Assembly: GCA_010909165.1 (NCBI GenBank)
Contig: MU008172.1
Coordinates: 868,001-932,000 of the forward strand
Source: Anthoceros angustus
Taxonomy: Eukaryota > Streptophyta > Anthocerotopsida > Anthocerotales > Anthocerotaceae
Direction of reading: 5' to 3'
Length of the DNA: 64,000 nucleotides
The position numbers were made by a program, and so were the translations under genes. How positions within the stretch are numbered: position 1 is the first letter of the stretch; every line of letters begins with the position of its first letter. Shown piece by piece: positions 43,868-54,991 of this stretch. The notes below the pieces were generated by a model. That model was given only the letters and a program-made list of their open reading frames with translations. It searched no databases and was not told where the DNA came from.

Positions 43868-46745
43868 CCGGACAACTTCCAGGCGGACAAAACAAACTTG
43901 TAGCATCGAACTGGATTGGGAGAGAGTTGTGAGGGCTAGGAAATCTGCAGACGACCGGTTGGTTAACGTTGCTTTTGTGTTGGACTCCAAGCTTTGAGAC
44001 AACTTGCGATGCGCATGACCATGTCTTGCACAACACCGGACAGCCGGTGATAAAGGCTTGCTCGGTGTCCATTGTGTCCAGCTTGATCCAAGCTCTTGCG
44101 TAACCATTTTTGTTCACGATGGCTCGAGCAAGGGAGAAACATGGTCGGCGCTGAACAACATTGCATCAATGAGCATCCTCATGCATATCCTTCAATCGAA
44201 CACCGGAAAAGGGGATTGAGAACTACGCCACGCCGCCCCCAATCGCCATTTCCTGTGCACGCACGCACGGCCGGCGCATTGGTGTGCATGAGTTGGCCCC
44301 TGCGAGGCGGGCGTAGGGAAGGCGAGTGGCACCCGATTCGAGCTTCGTCCATGTGAAGTGTCATGGCCGAGACCTTATCGAATTGCAAATCGATATCGAC
44401 CATGGCGGGCGCTTATACCGGACCAACGAATAGCGAAATGCATTGCTATAAGAAATTGTCAACACGGCCACACGGGTCTGTTGTGGTGGAAAGCCTTCGC
44501 TGGTGATTAGTCGCGACATGATGAATGCATTCATCATATGCATGTAAAGGACGATGTCACGATGCGTGTACGACCGCATTGAACCCGCAATTGTAAATAG
44601 ATTGCCGCACGGTGTGTCCGAAAGGCCAGCGGTATGAAGTTGGAGATTTCATCCAATTTCGGTAGTGCAACCTCGGGCTGCACCGGCTAAAATGGATTCA
44701 TACCATTCGCATTCACGGATGTCCGGGTCATACAAGTACAAGACAATGTGCGCTCTTTTTTCTGTCGGCCTACGGACCCTTAAACTCATTTTTGTGGACC
44801 TTTTTAATATCCATTTTTGTGCGGCCTATAAATTGCATGTATCATCTTAAAGAATTGGCGAAATTCATGAGAACTTGGAGGAGTGTAGACCATGTGAAGG
44901 TCTTATTACCTTAAAACCATTGAAATGCATGATTTCATTCTTAAAGTCACATCTTTATCATGCAATTTTTTTAAAAAATTCTGCAAATTATGAAATTCAA
45001 GCTTTTTTGTTTCCAGGTCCCAAATTTCACCCCCTCAAAACCAGAGACGAGGAGCCGTCTCCCACTCTTAGGAGACCTTGTTGTTTGTGGATCCACCTTG
45101 TTGGTATCTGCGCTCCGGATGCTTCTAGAAACAGACTGTAACCAAATGGCCAGTCTTGTTACAGTGAGAGCAATGCAAGCCTTCAACATGAAGCTTGCAC
45201 GCTGGAGCCAAATAATCCGGACTACCACGGCGATTGCACAACGTTGTTAAGATAAACTGCATCTTGATTTGGGCCGGCACGGATGGGCTTGAAACCCCGA
45301 TCCCATGCCTCTCCGGACAACTTCCAGGCGGACAAAACAAACTTGTAGCATCGAATCTGGGATTGGGAGAGAGTTGTTAGGGCTAGGAAATCTGCAGACG
45401 ACCAGTTGGGTTAACGTTGCTTTTTGTGTTGGACTCCAAACAGTTTGAGACAACTTGCGATGCGATACGGCCAGTCTTGCACAACACCGGACAGCCGGTG
45501 ATAAAGGTGATTGTCCATATGATTGATCCAAGCTCGGCTTGCGTAACCATTTTTGTTCACGTGCTCGGGCAAGGGAGAAACATGGTCGGCGCTGAACAAC
45601 ATTGCATCAATGAGCATCCTCATGCATATCCTTCAATCGAACACCTGTGAAAAGGGGATTAGCGAACTACGTCACGCCGCCCCCTCGCCATTTCCTGTGC
45701 ACGCACGTCACGGGCCGACGCATTGGTGTGCATGAGTTGGCCCCCTTGCGAGACTGAGGCGTAGGGAAGGCCGGTAGTGGCACCCGATTCTGAGCTTCAT
45801 CCATGTGCGTGAAGTGTCATGGCCGAGACCTTATCGGAATTGCAAATCGCATATCGACCATGGCGGGCGCTTATACCAGACCAACGAATAGCGAAATGCA
45901 TTGCTATAAGAAATTCGGTCTGAACACGGCCACACGGGGTCTGTTGTGGTGGAAAGCCTTCGCCGCGTGGGTGATTAGTCGCGGACATGATGAATGCATT
46001 CATCATATGCATGTAAAGGGACGATGTCACGATGCGTGGTATGACCGCATTGAACCCGCAATTGTAAATAGATTGCCGCACGGTGTGTGTCCGAAAGGCC
46101 AGCCGGTATGAAGTTCAGAGATTTCATCCAATTTCCACGGTAGTGCAACCTCGGGCCTGCACCGGCTAAAATGGATTCATACCATTCGCATTCACGGATG
46201 TCGGGTCATACAAGTCTGATACAATGTCGCTCTTTTTCTGGTGATCTGGACCCTTAAACTCATTTGTGGACCTTTTTAATATCCATTTTTGTCGGCCTAT
46301 AAATTGCATGTATCATCTTAAAGAATTGGCGAAATTCATGAGAACTTGGAGGAGTGTAGACCATGTGAAGGTCTTATTACCTTAAAACCATTGAAATGCA
46401 TGATTTCATTCTTAAAGTCACATCTTTATCATGCAATTTTTTTAAAAAATTCTGCAAATTATGAAATTCAAGCTTTTTGTTTCAGTCCCAAATTTCACCC
46501 CTCAAAACCGAGGCGAGGCCGTCTCCCACTCTTAGGAGACCTTGTTTGTGGATCCACCTTGTTGGTATCTGCGCTCCGGATGCTTCTAGAAAGCAGATCA
46601 TGGCGGTCTTGTTACGGTGAGAGCAATGCAAGCCTTCAACATGAAGCTTGCAGCCAAATAATCCGGACTACCGCGATTGCACAACGTTGTTAAGATAAAG
46701 CGATTTTGGCACCGGATGGGCTTGGAAACCCCTGATCCCATGCCT
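43868..46745. repeat. Direct tandem duplication of ~1.44 kb
   Basis: GACAACTTCCAGGCGGACAA at 43871 recurs at 45316, and the copies run in parallel to about 45310 and 46745, where both end with GGGCTTG(G)AAACCCC(T)GATCCCATGCCT. Differences are mostly 1-6-base insertions or deletions, often involving CG, rather than substitutions. The unit includes the retroelement zinc-knuckle segment (minus). Confidence 0.93.
45130..45182 (-). other. Gag zinc-knuckle (CCHC) segment
   Basis: The minus strand reads LHCSHCNKTGHLVTVC, a canonical C-x2-C-x4-H-x4-C retroelement nucleocapsid knuckle. In the other duplicate (46605-46640) the second Cys is Arg and the His/Cys end is lost, so only this copy keeps the motif. 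Confidence 0.8.
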
Positions 46746-47663
46746 CCAGATGTGTTCCCCTTGCTACAAAATATACTTTGATAGTGCGTAAAGGCCTTGG
46801 AAAGCCGAGAAGCATACGCTGAAAATGCAATTTCCTTGTGCTCCAATTCCTCATGGGCCTGTTCCAGGGTGTAGTTGTCCCCATATTTGTCCACCAGCGA
46901 GGTGACATGTTGAAAGTGGAACAATGGATCCCCCCCCAATGCTGTAAGAAACTTCTCGGCTGCCTCTTGGTCAGTCAACATTCTTGTGCCTTCTCGCCTC
47001 TTCTGAAGTCTGCGAAAGGTCATCTGGACAGTCTCATCCTTCTTGTGGACGAGACTGGGCCAGCTCAGCTATCTTCTTGGGAGTCTTGAGCGGAAATGTC
47101 TTCTCAAGGATAGCCATGAACTGCACCACGGGGTTGGAATACTTGGGAGTTTGGATGAACTCTGAGACCCCCACTGTGGCTGCCACTCTCTTAGCAGTAG
47201 TCATACTCACCACAGAGGGTGGCAGGACAGTGGCTGCGACTGTCCTAGTAGCGATTTTCGCTTGGTGGGCACTCACAGCTGTTGCCAACTTGCCTTTATA
47301 AGCAAGCTATAGCGCTCCTTGAAACTGCGGATTCACTGTGGAGATGGTAGAGGACAAATCAGTTTGATATGCCTCATACAAATCTAGCGCCTCGTCCGCC
47401 GAGTAGCTTGAAAGCTGTTCAAACGTGTACTGGTGATTGTAAGCGACACCATGTTTGAACCTGACCCGGCTGATAATGGCATTGAGGGACAGCCAAAAAT
47501 CTCGCAGAGATTGCGTGCCAGGTCTTTTTAAAAATCTGTCCTGCCTGTATGAGGGTACTCCACCTTCCATGGTATTCGAATCCTCCGAAAGATCAGTTGA
47601 TTTTGATCTTATCCCTGTAGGGCTTGAATTGGGACAAGTTTGTCTCGATTGATCTCCCGGCAA
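46598..47663 (-). pseudogene. Ty3/Gypsy-type gag pseudogene
   Basis: The minus strand reads SLRDFWLSLNAIISRVRFKH and FEQLSSYSADEALDLYEAYQ, then an in-frame stop at 47307, and in the same frame VVQFMAILEKTFPLKTPKKI. After a frameshift near 47030 come MTFRRLQKRREG, AAEKFLTALGGDPLFHFQHV and YTLEQAHEELEHKE. The series of helices followed by a zinc knuckle (46.6 kb, degenerate) is the usual capsid-nucleocapsid order of plant Ty3/Gypsy gag. It continues into the 1.44-kb duplicated unit. Not functional because of the stop, the frameshift and the damaged knuckle. Confidence 0.7.
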
Positions 47664-47699
47664 GGAGTCGTGCGAGTCTTTGCCGATGTTGAGATCCGA

Positions 47700-48600
47700 A
47701 AATGGGGACAGCTGGTTGTTGTCTCCAAGGTGGCAGGTGGCGTGCCAAGCTCCTGTAAACCGCTTGCCAACTCCTCGTTTGCTTACCGCAGATGCTGAAA
47801 AGAACGCCTTCTTCTAACTTGTGCCCACTCGGGATTAGTCCGTTGATGGATATCCCGAGTCATCAAGCGGTAGCTAAGACTGGTCTCATGTCCCTCGGGG
47901 TGCATCACCCATGTGAGCGAAACACGAGATCAGCGAGCCACTCCAAAGAGAATGGGAAGTAGCAAGCTCCCAAGGACAACTTGCTCCTGTTGCTCAAGCC
48001 TTGTGTGAAAGCTCCTTCTTGCAATCCCGGCCGTGGGACTGTAATGTCCCTTTGCTGGGACTCTCCCAGCAGCCTCGGCGTTGGGGATTTGTCTCAAGCT
48101 AGGACTCTCGGCGATCTCGGCGTTGGGGCCCTACATCCCATTTGGGACTCTCCCAACAATCATGGCGTTGGGATTGTTACATCAAGATGGGACTGCCACC
48201 CGGCGTTGGCGTTGGGGCTATTCGATCCCCAAGCTAGGACTCTCCAGCGATCCGGTGTATCGACAATCCGAATATGGGGCGGTCCGGGACCACAGAGGTC
48301 AGCTAGAAAATATCCCCACCTACATAGGCTTGAATTGCGAGATTCTGCGACTCTGGTAACACTAGCATTGCCCATAGGCTCGAATGGTCTGCTGATTGAA
48401 TAGTTGAAATCAGAAATTCTGGCTAAGCTGCACCCCGCCTATCTCTGATCCATGATGGAGATGGGAAGTGGGACAAACAGGATTCTGCCTCTAGCTGTCT
48501 AGCAAGACTGTAACCCACCTAAGCTAGGAATCTTGGATGCTAAGCTCTACCTCCTTCCCCAGCACGCTCTACAATTGAAAATAAATAGCAGACCTATGAA
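47700..48600. other. Repeat-bearing non-coding segment between integrase and gag fragments, possible LTR region
   Basis: 48020-48260 contains GGGACT(C/G)TCCCAGCAG and several GGCGTTGGG repeats related to the hairpin units at 32.3 kb. The position, just downstream of an integrase end and upstream of a gag start on the same strand, is where an LTR would be expected. No clear TG...CA ends or primer-binding site were found. Confidence 0.4.
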
Positions 48601-48609
48601 GAACACGTG

Positions 48610-49092
48610 TTAGCTCACGAAATCTTGGTCAAACTTCGAAATGCCCTGTGGCACAATTTTGAAGACTGAAACCCTCGGATGCTCGCCACTCACTAGCTGT
48701 AGCGGACACCCATACTGTGTGATAACGTTTTCATATAGAAACTTCGCCACCGTACCTGCGGAGTCTGTTCGTGTCAGTGCCGCTTCTACCCATCTAGTAT
48801 AGTAATTCGTGGCCACTAAGATATACTTCTTCTGAGTGTGCCTTGGTATTGGCTATATAGGCCCAACAAAGTCAACTCCCCACTTTTCGAAAGGCGCCTG
48901 TGCCAGAATAGTCACCAATTGCAACTACGTTGCTAGTGTTGGCTTCCTGATCCGCTGATAAGCATCACACCGTTTAATAAATTGATGCACCTCTCCATAC
49001 ATCATTGGTCACTAGTAGCCAGCCCCCAGGATCTTTTTAGCTGTGACCTGGGCTACATAATGCCCCCTAGCCAATCCCTCATGCATTTCCTT
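48610..49092 (-). pseudogene. Ty3/Gypsy integrase fragment
   Basis: In a single minus-strand frame: MHEGLARGHYVAQVTAKKIL (HH half of the HHCC finger), a TAG-TGA pair where family members have Trp-Trp, VHQFIKRCDAYQR (CC half, second Cys changed to Tyr), then EKWGVDFVGPI with the first catalytic Asp and YYTRWVEAA and FLYENVITQYGCPLQLVS. The second catalytic Asp after LVS is replaced by Gly. Four in-frame stops are present. The frame is otherwise well preserved, so decay was by point changes, not indels. Confidence 0.8.
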
Positions 49093-49136
49093 TACCATGA
49101 CCTCCGTTTACGCCGCACCACAAGGGCGCAGTACAC

Positions 49137-49560
49137 CAGGCCTTGCCGTCGTGAAGGACGGGGCCACGTCGTGCCCCTGACCACATCCCTGGAGGGGCTG
49201 GCCCGCAGGACGAGTGCAGGCCTTGCCGTCGTGAAGGAGCCCGCGTCGTGCCCCTGACCACATCCCTGGAGGGGCTGGCCCGCGCAGGACGGCATGCCAG
49301 CCGTGCACCGGCGACACCGTGCGCCACGCGCCCGCACCACCGCACTTGCACTCGCGCTGTGCCCGCACCTCACGTTCCACAACACCCACACCTCCCTCGC
49401 TCCACTGTGCTTGTACCTCCGCACTGTTCGCACTTGCACCGCTCCACTGTGCTCGCACGTCCACCACTCCACCACTATCGCACCTGCATCGCTCCACCGC
49501 TTTTGCATCTCCACCGCTCCACCGCGCTCGAAGACATGAGTCAAGTAAGCGACGGCCTCT
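49137..49560. repeat. Two tandem ~79-bp units followed by CACCGCTCCAC-type low complexity
   Basis: GGCCTTGCCGTCGTGAAGGA with CACATCCCTGGAGGGGCTGG occurs at 49140 and 49219. 49330-49530 is a run of degenerate TGCACCGCTCCACTGTGCTC words. Long open frames on both strands here come from the repeat and have no domain features. Confidence 0.75.
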
Positions 49561-49589
49561 ACCGTAGTTGATACAGCTACCATTAGGCA

Positions 49590-49950
49590 CCTGCTGCCTA
49601 ATGGATCATTCGTTTTGGATGTAGGCTATGAATTTAAAATTTGGGCACTTTATAAAAGATGTATAATTATATATAGAATATATAATATGTACACATATTT
49701 AAGTATATAATGTATTGAAATATCAAATATATAAAAATAATATCCATATTATTATGTAAAAGTAAAGAAAAATTACTTTATGTTGAATGGACATATCATC
49801 TACGATAATGATGTTGAGACGACCTGTTCGTAAGGACCAAGGCGAGCGGTTTCTTTTCTTATAGGTAGTGCCCATATACTCTGCTCAACGATGTTTGTCT
49901 CAGGGCTGATTTATTTCTGACCCGAGGGACCAGGTCTCTTTTGCAGATGT
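49590..49950. other. AT-rich spacer, no gene
   Basis: 49640-49790 is mostly AT dinucleotide-like sequence (ATATAATTATATATAG and similar). No gene or clear element end was seen. Confidence 0.6.
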
Positions 49951-50470
49951 GCTTGTAATAGACCCTATTCGAGATACCGTATGCAAGGATGTCATCATCA
50001 ATTCTCCAGGTTGGGTGGCAGAGGGATGTGCAACAACGAATTCGGTTCACAAGTACTCAACAACGAATTCGGTTCACAAGTACTCGCCCATGCAGGAAAG
50101 CCGCGCCTACCTTCCCCTTGCTACAGAGACTCACGGGGCTATGAGCAAGGATTTTTCAAGGTTCATCAAGGCCTGTGCTAAGGCCTATCATAGCCACAAG
50201 AATAGAGTTAATCTCGCCCTTTCGTGTGTGGTATCTTTTTTCAGGCAACAGGTGTCCATTGGCCAAGGTGGTATATAAGATTGGGAGCCAATGGAGAGGA
50301 CGCGCCATCCTCGGCACCAGCAGTAGGTAAGTCCAGACCATGACATTCTTATGTAGTTTGAAGGTGGGCTAGTCCCCTTGGCCCGGACCCTGGAGAGGTT
50401 GTTCCCCTTTATTGTCGGGGTAGATTGGATTTCCCTCTTTTTGAGGGGCAAGCTTGGCATGTGAGGCCGG
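49951..50470 (+). mobile_element. LINE 3' end fragment, copy 3
   Basis: It encodes VHKYSPMQESRAYLPLATET, HGAMSKDFSRFIKACAKAYH and VVSFFRQQVSIGQ, the same ORF2 tail as the copies at 7.5 and 23.5 kb. The start has a 20-bp direct duplication (AACGAATTCGGTTCACAAGT at 50034 and 50058). The 3' end CGGGGTAGATTGGATTTCCC matches the other copies. Confidence 0.62.
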
Positions 50471-51950
50471 CCCGGAGACCCTCCAATATTCGGTGTAGGT
50501 CTATATGCAGCAGCGGTGGTATGATATCTGGGGATTTGAGGAGGAGGAGCAGGAGGAGCAGGAGGTGGAGGTGCAGCAATCGTGGGTACCCACGCCCAGG
50601 GTGTCGGGCACCGGCGGCGAGTTGGGGTCGGGACGTCGGGACAGGTTTCATGTGACAGTGGGAAAGCGGCGGCCGAGGACTGCCGTACGCGCGGGCAAGC
50701 ACAGGCACGGAAGGTGCATGCGGGGGCGGCTGCAAGGTCGGACCGTACGCTTGTGCCGGAGTGCCGGTTGCCGGACGAAGCGGTGGGGCCAGGTCGGAGC
50801 TGGCCAGGCCCCGAGCCCCACGCTGAGCAGCGAGGCCAAGTTGCTGTCGCCCGGAGTCCGCGACTTGCGCGACTCTCGACCCGCGGCGCAATAATTATCT
50901 GCCGGACCGGGTCCTGCCGCGGATGCCTCGCGTTTCCCAGACACATACACTTGCTCTTCGCATATCTGTATCGTCACACGAGCAGTTGGTGATGACATGG
51001 CGTAACGGAACCAACAACAAACGGGATACCCTATTCAACACTGCATGCATCTTTCCTGTCACAGCATCTCCATCAGCATCAACGGCAAGACGCCCGTGCC
51101 CGTGCCCGTGCCCGCTGCCCGCTGCCCGCTGCCCGCATCCCCGCCACCGGATTGCGGATTGCGATTGCGGATTGGATCGAATCGTTTTTTTCCTCCGCCC
51201 GGGGCCCGGGCTCGAGGCGGACGAAAAAAAAACGACCAGCGACCAGCCTGGCCTCACCTGCCCGGAAACTTCCTTCCCCTACCACATACAAGAAGAAGAA
51301 GTTGTTGAAGAAGGAAGGAGTCTATTACAGTCCACTTTCATGGGACTTGGTATGTAACTAAGGGGGCAAAAAGCAAAAACAAAATTAAAAAAAGGTCTCT
51401 CACAAGTCTCGTTCTCACTCAAGTCGAGCCGAAAAAAGGAAAAATAGAAGGCTGGTTTGCAAGGCACATCTTGCGATGTAAGGAACGTGAGGAGAAGCGC
51501 CAGGAGAGAGACGGGACATGACCGGGGAGAGAAGCGCTGTGAAGCTGGCTCGCGCGCAGAAGAAGGCAGCAGCCGGTGTCACCGGGCGCGGAATGCGCTG
51601 GGAATGTCCGCGGATAGCAGAACCGCATAAGGGCAGGCCCGGACTGCAGTCTGCAGTAGCGTCGCGTTGCACTGCACACGGCAACTGTGCCTGTTGAGCG
51701 TCTTGAGCCTGTTGCGCGGGCTGTGGGCTGGGCTGGGCTGGGCTGGGCCGGGCCTGGGCTGGGCTGGGCTGGGCGGGGTGGTCTGGCCGATGGAGCTCCC
51801 GCGCCTCGCTTCTGCCGTCTGCGGCTCCTGCTCCTGCTCCCGCTCCTGCCCCTGATCCGACTCTTGCTCCGCCACCTACCCTTATCCCTGCTCCCGCTGC
51901 TGCTGCGCGCCTGCATTGCCTCGCAGCCTTCCCAGTCTCCGCCTCCTCCC
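50471..51950. other. GC-rich intergenic region, no gene confirmed
   Basis: It includes GGAGGAGCA triplet repeats (50540-50575), a CCCGTG/CCCGCTG hexa-heptamer run (51087-51135), and a GGGCT pentamer array (51718-51780). Long minus-strand frames at 50.2-50.95 kb are Pro/Ala/Arg-rich and follow GC bias; no domain or splice pattern supports them. The right end is upstream sequence of the GT8 gene. Confidence 0.5.
51718..51780. repeat. (GGGCT)n array, potential G-quadruplex
   Basis: About eleven GGGCT or GGGC(C/G) units are in near-perfect succession on the plus strand, about 520-580 bp upstream of the GT8 start codon. Four or more GGG runs spaced by two bases could fold as a quadruplex. Confidence 0.9.
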
Positions 51951-51951
51951 G

Positions 51952-52218
51952 CCTCACCACCGCCTCCTCCCGCCTGAAGCTAAAGAGGGCCAAGGCCGCA
52001 AGGCAGCTGCTTCACCTCCTGCGCCTCCTCGTCATTCTCATCCTCCTCCTTGCTTCTGCCGCCCGCCGTAGCGTCCTCCTCCTCCTGCCTCACCACCGCC
52101 TCCTCCCGCCTGAAGCTAAAGGGCCAAGGCCGCAAGGCAGCTGCTTCACCTCCTGCGCCTCCTCGTCATTCTCATCCTCCTCCTTGCTTCTGCCGCCCGC
52201 CGTAGCGTCCTCCTCCTC
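51952..52218. repeat. Tandem duplication of ~136 bp in the GT8 upstream region
   Basis: CCTCACCACCGCCTCCTCCC at 51952 recurs at 52088; both continue through GGGCCAAGGCCGCAAGGCAG and TGCTTCTGCCGCCCGCCGTA to GTCCTCCTCCTCC. Only a few indels separate the copies, so the duplication is recent. It ends about 80 bp before the start codon. Confidence 0.93.
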
Positions 52219-52297
52219 CCGCCTGGATGTAAGCTCGCGCGTGCATTGTGTGCCTGGTGAGTGGTGCGTGGCCGCGGCCCAAGCCCTGCCCTCCAGG

Positions 52298-54205
52298 ATG
52301 AGGCGTCCAGGGCCGCTCGCCTGCGCCGCTGCCTCGCCATGGCGCCTGCTGCTGCTGCTCTCCCTCCTCCTGCCGCTGCTCGCGTCCGGGGTGCGGGCTG
52401 CCTCCGCTCCCGGCCGGGCCAAATCCAGGAACGCCTATGCTACCATGATTTACATGGGGACGCCGCGGGACTACGAATTCTACGTTGCGGCGCGGGTAAT
52501 GCTGCGCTCTCTGGCGCGGCTTGATGTGGATGCGGACCGGGTGGTGATCGCGTCCAGGGACGTCCCCGACAAGTGGATCCAGACGCTGTCAGTCCAGATC
52601 TAGGCTTTTGTTTCATGTTTTCGATGCCTGCGGGCGGTGCACATGGATGCTCACCTCACCGCTTTGCTGTTGCCGCTGGTGCAGGAGGTGGGAGAATGTG
52701 ACGGTTAAAATTGTGGATGACATCGACAATCCTTACAAGAATCAGCCCAAGTTTGATAGGCGCTTTCTCTCTACGCTCAACAAGCTCTATGCCTGGACGC
52801 TAACGGATTACGACAGGGTTGTTATGCTGGATGCTGATAACCTGTTTCTGCGGGCGCCGGATGAGCTCTTCTTGTGTGGCAACTTCTGTGCTTCCTTCAT
52901 CAACCCTTGCATTTTTCACACCGGCCTTTTTGTTTTGGAGGTAAGTCAGTGTTCACACGCCTTGTCATGCTTCTTCCTCGCCGCCTTAACGGCCTCCGGC
53001 CTGCTGCTTCAACCCTTGCTTTCTGCACCTCTGCAGCCTTCCATGGACACTTTTGAGGATATGATGAATGAGCTCACCAGCGGGCGACCCAATCCGGATG
53101 GGGCGGATCAAGGGTTTCTCACCTCGTATTATGCTGACCTTCTGGATGCACCTATTTTCAAGCCCCCCAGCGATGGCGTGCGCTTGAAAGGCAACTATCG
53201 CCTGCCTTTAGGGTATCAGATGGATGCCTCCTTTTTCTGTGAGTGCTCACCTTCACTATCTTAATGCCCCCAGCAGCCACCTCCTTTTGCTTGGGGGGCT
53301 GTGCCTTCGTCTTTGGCTTTTCATCGTTAACAGCTGGGCTTTCCAATCTGTGTGTGCAGATCTCAAGCTGAGATGGAATATCCCGTGTGGTATTAACAGT
53401 GTGATTACTTTTCCTAGCGTCCCATTGTTGAAGCCATGGTACTGGTGGTCCTGGCCTGTTCTGCCTCTGGGCCTAGAGTGGCACTCTCAACGTCTGCGAA
53501 CCATTGGGTAGCTGCTACTACTACTACTACTGCTGCTGCTGCCTTCCAAATCCCATTGTTGCGATTGCTAGCTTTGAATCGGTTGGGTCTGATGCTTACC
53601 ACTAGTTCTCGTCCTCTGCTTGCTGCAGCTATGGCGCTGAAAGCTCTTGGATGATAGCTGGAGCTATATTTTCTCTGGCAACCTTGTTCATCGCAACTAT
53701 AATTAGACGACGCACTCCATCATGTGACAAGCCTCCAATGAAGTCCTGCCTGGGCCGGGGACCTTGCTCAGAGCAAAGTCTTGTATTTCATCCTCTGGTC
53801 CTCAAGGCCATCATTGTGGCCATGATCGTTGCTAGTTTCTTGATGCCCTTCTACATCATTCCAACAACAGTGCACCCATTAATGGGATGGGGGATCTTCT
53901 TACTAAGCTCTTTGGCATTGCTGGCGGTCTTCTTATGCGTGTGTCCTACATTGCCTGCATTGCCCATGCTTACTCCCTGGATATGTGTGACTGGAAGTCT
54001 TTTTGTTATGGCATTCCCCTACTACAGCGGCGGGATCATCAGGGCACTTGCTATTGGAGTATACAGCTTCTTGGTTTCTCCCTTCTTTTGGAAGTCTCTA
54101 ATGGACGTCACCAAAACTGTGGATATTATACCCGAATGGGAGCCATTGATGGGATGGACAGCTGTCAGGTCGGAACCTCAGTCAGAACTCATGAAACTCT
54201 GCTAA
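52298..54205 (+). CDS. Glycosyltransferase family 8 membrane protein, PGSIP7/8-like
   Basis: Five exons are inferred: 52298-52587, 52685-52940, 53037-53238, 53360-53507 and 53629-54205, giving 490 residues, close to Arabidopsis PGSIP7/8. The N-terminus has a Leu-rich signal sequence. The GT8 domain follows: NAYATMIYMGTPRDYEFYVA, LYAWTLTDYDRVVMLDADNL (DxD motif), NPCIFHTGLFVLE, NPDGADQGFL, YRLPLGYQMDASFFY and KPWYWWSWPVLPLGLEW. The C-terminal part has about five membrane segments, ending at MKLC. GT8 relatives in plants are glucuronosyltransferases acting in the Golgi (GUX on xylan, IPUT1 on sphingolipid); the substrate of PGSIP7/8 is not known to me. The first donor (CT/GTCAGT) is weak and a few residues around WIQTLRWENVTV may be missing, so that junction may be wrong. 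Confidence 0.92.
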
Positions 54206-54991
54206 ACCCATGAAATAGCAGTTGTATAGAGGACAGGGGGTGTTGCAGGCGCGAGGGTTGTTTGTGGTGTCCTGTTTTGTCTCCAAGGTTGCCTACTGCT
54301 GTGGAGGTGATCTGAAGCCTGTGGCAGCGGTTAAGTAGATGTACGTTACGGAGCCTTGACAGTGTTCTGATCACCAGTACGGGGTGAGTGGGTTTTCGTG
54401 TGAGCAATGCATTGGATGCGCATTTTTCTCTCACCGGAGCCGCTGGCGTCAGGTTGGGGACCCTGCCGCAGCTCTCAACATTTACGTGTGGAACTTCGAA
54501 ATGGGAGGAGACGCATTGTTGATTGACCTCTCGGTGTACAATAGGTAGGTAACTTGGGGCACACCCTATGTAGTTGCAGCTCTAGCCAGGGTACATTATC
54601 AGCTCGTAGATTTGTAGGGTGGAGAGGGTATTCTAACAGAAGCTGTTTTTGGTGGGGCTGGGTCTTAACAGCAAATTCATTTACCTGATACAATTCAATT
54701 GTTCTTTTTGTATGTGCGCATCTGAAGCACATGTTAGCACTACAAGCATTTATGTCAGCACCAAAATAATTCATTTGTTGTACATCATGCCTATGCAGAT
54801 GCGGTGTCCTGGGTCCTTTCTCCGTAAGATGCTTGCCGTGTGACCCGATAAGCAGGATGTCTAAAGATTGGTGAGACGGAAAACGATGCATGTGAGGTGG
54901 TCGTATCCAAGTAAACAGACCGCCCGCACTTTAGTTGTCGCAGTTTCCTTTCCCTGCCGTCTCTGCTGTGGGTGTAGGCAGGCTGAAGGGC
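54206..54991. other. Intergenic, 3' region of the GT8 gene and promoter of the next gene
   Basis: No open frame with domain features. 54640-54800 is T-rich (AATTCAATTGTTCTTTTTG) and could hold the 3' end signals of the GT8 transcript. Confidence 0.5.

Noticed and set aside
49079-49583. Overlapping long frames on both strands near 49.3 kb
   Set aside because: They are by-products of 79-bp tandem units and CACCGCTCCAC low complexity.
50188-50946. Long Pro/Ala/Arg-rich minus-strand reading frame
   Set aside because: Follows GC-rich triplet repeats, is open in several frames and has no domain, homologous motif or splice context.
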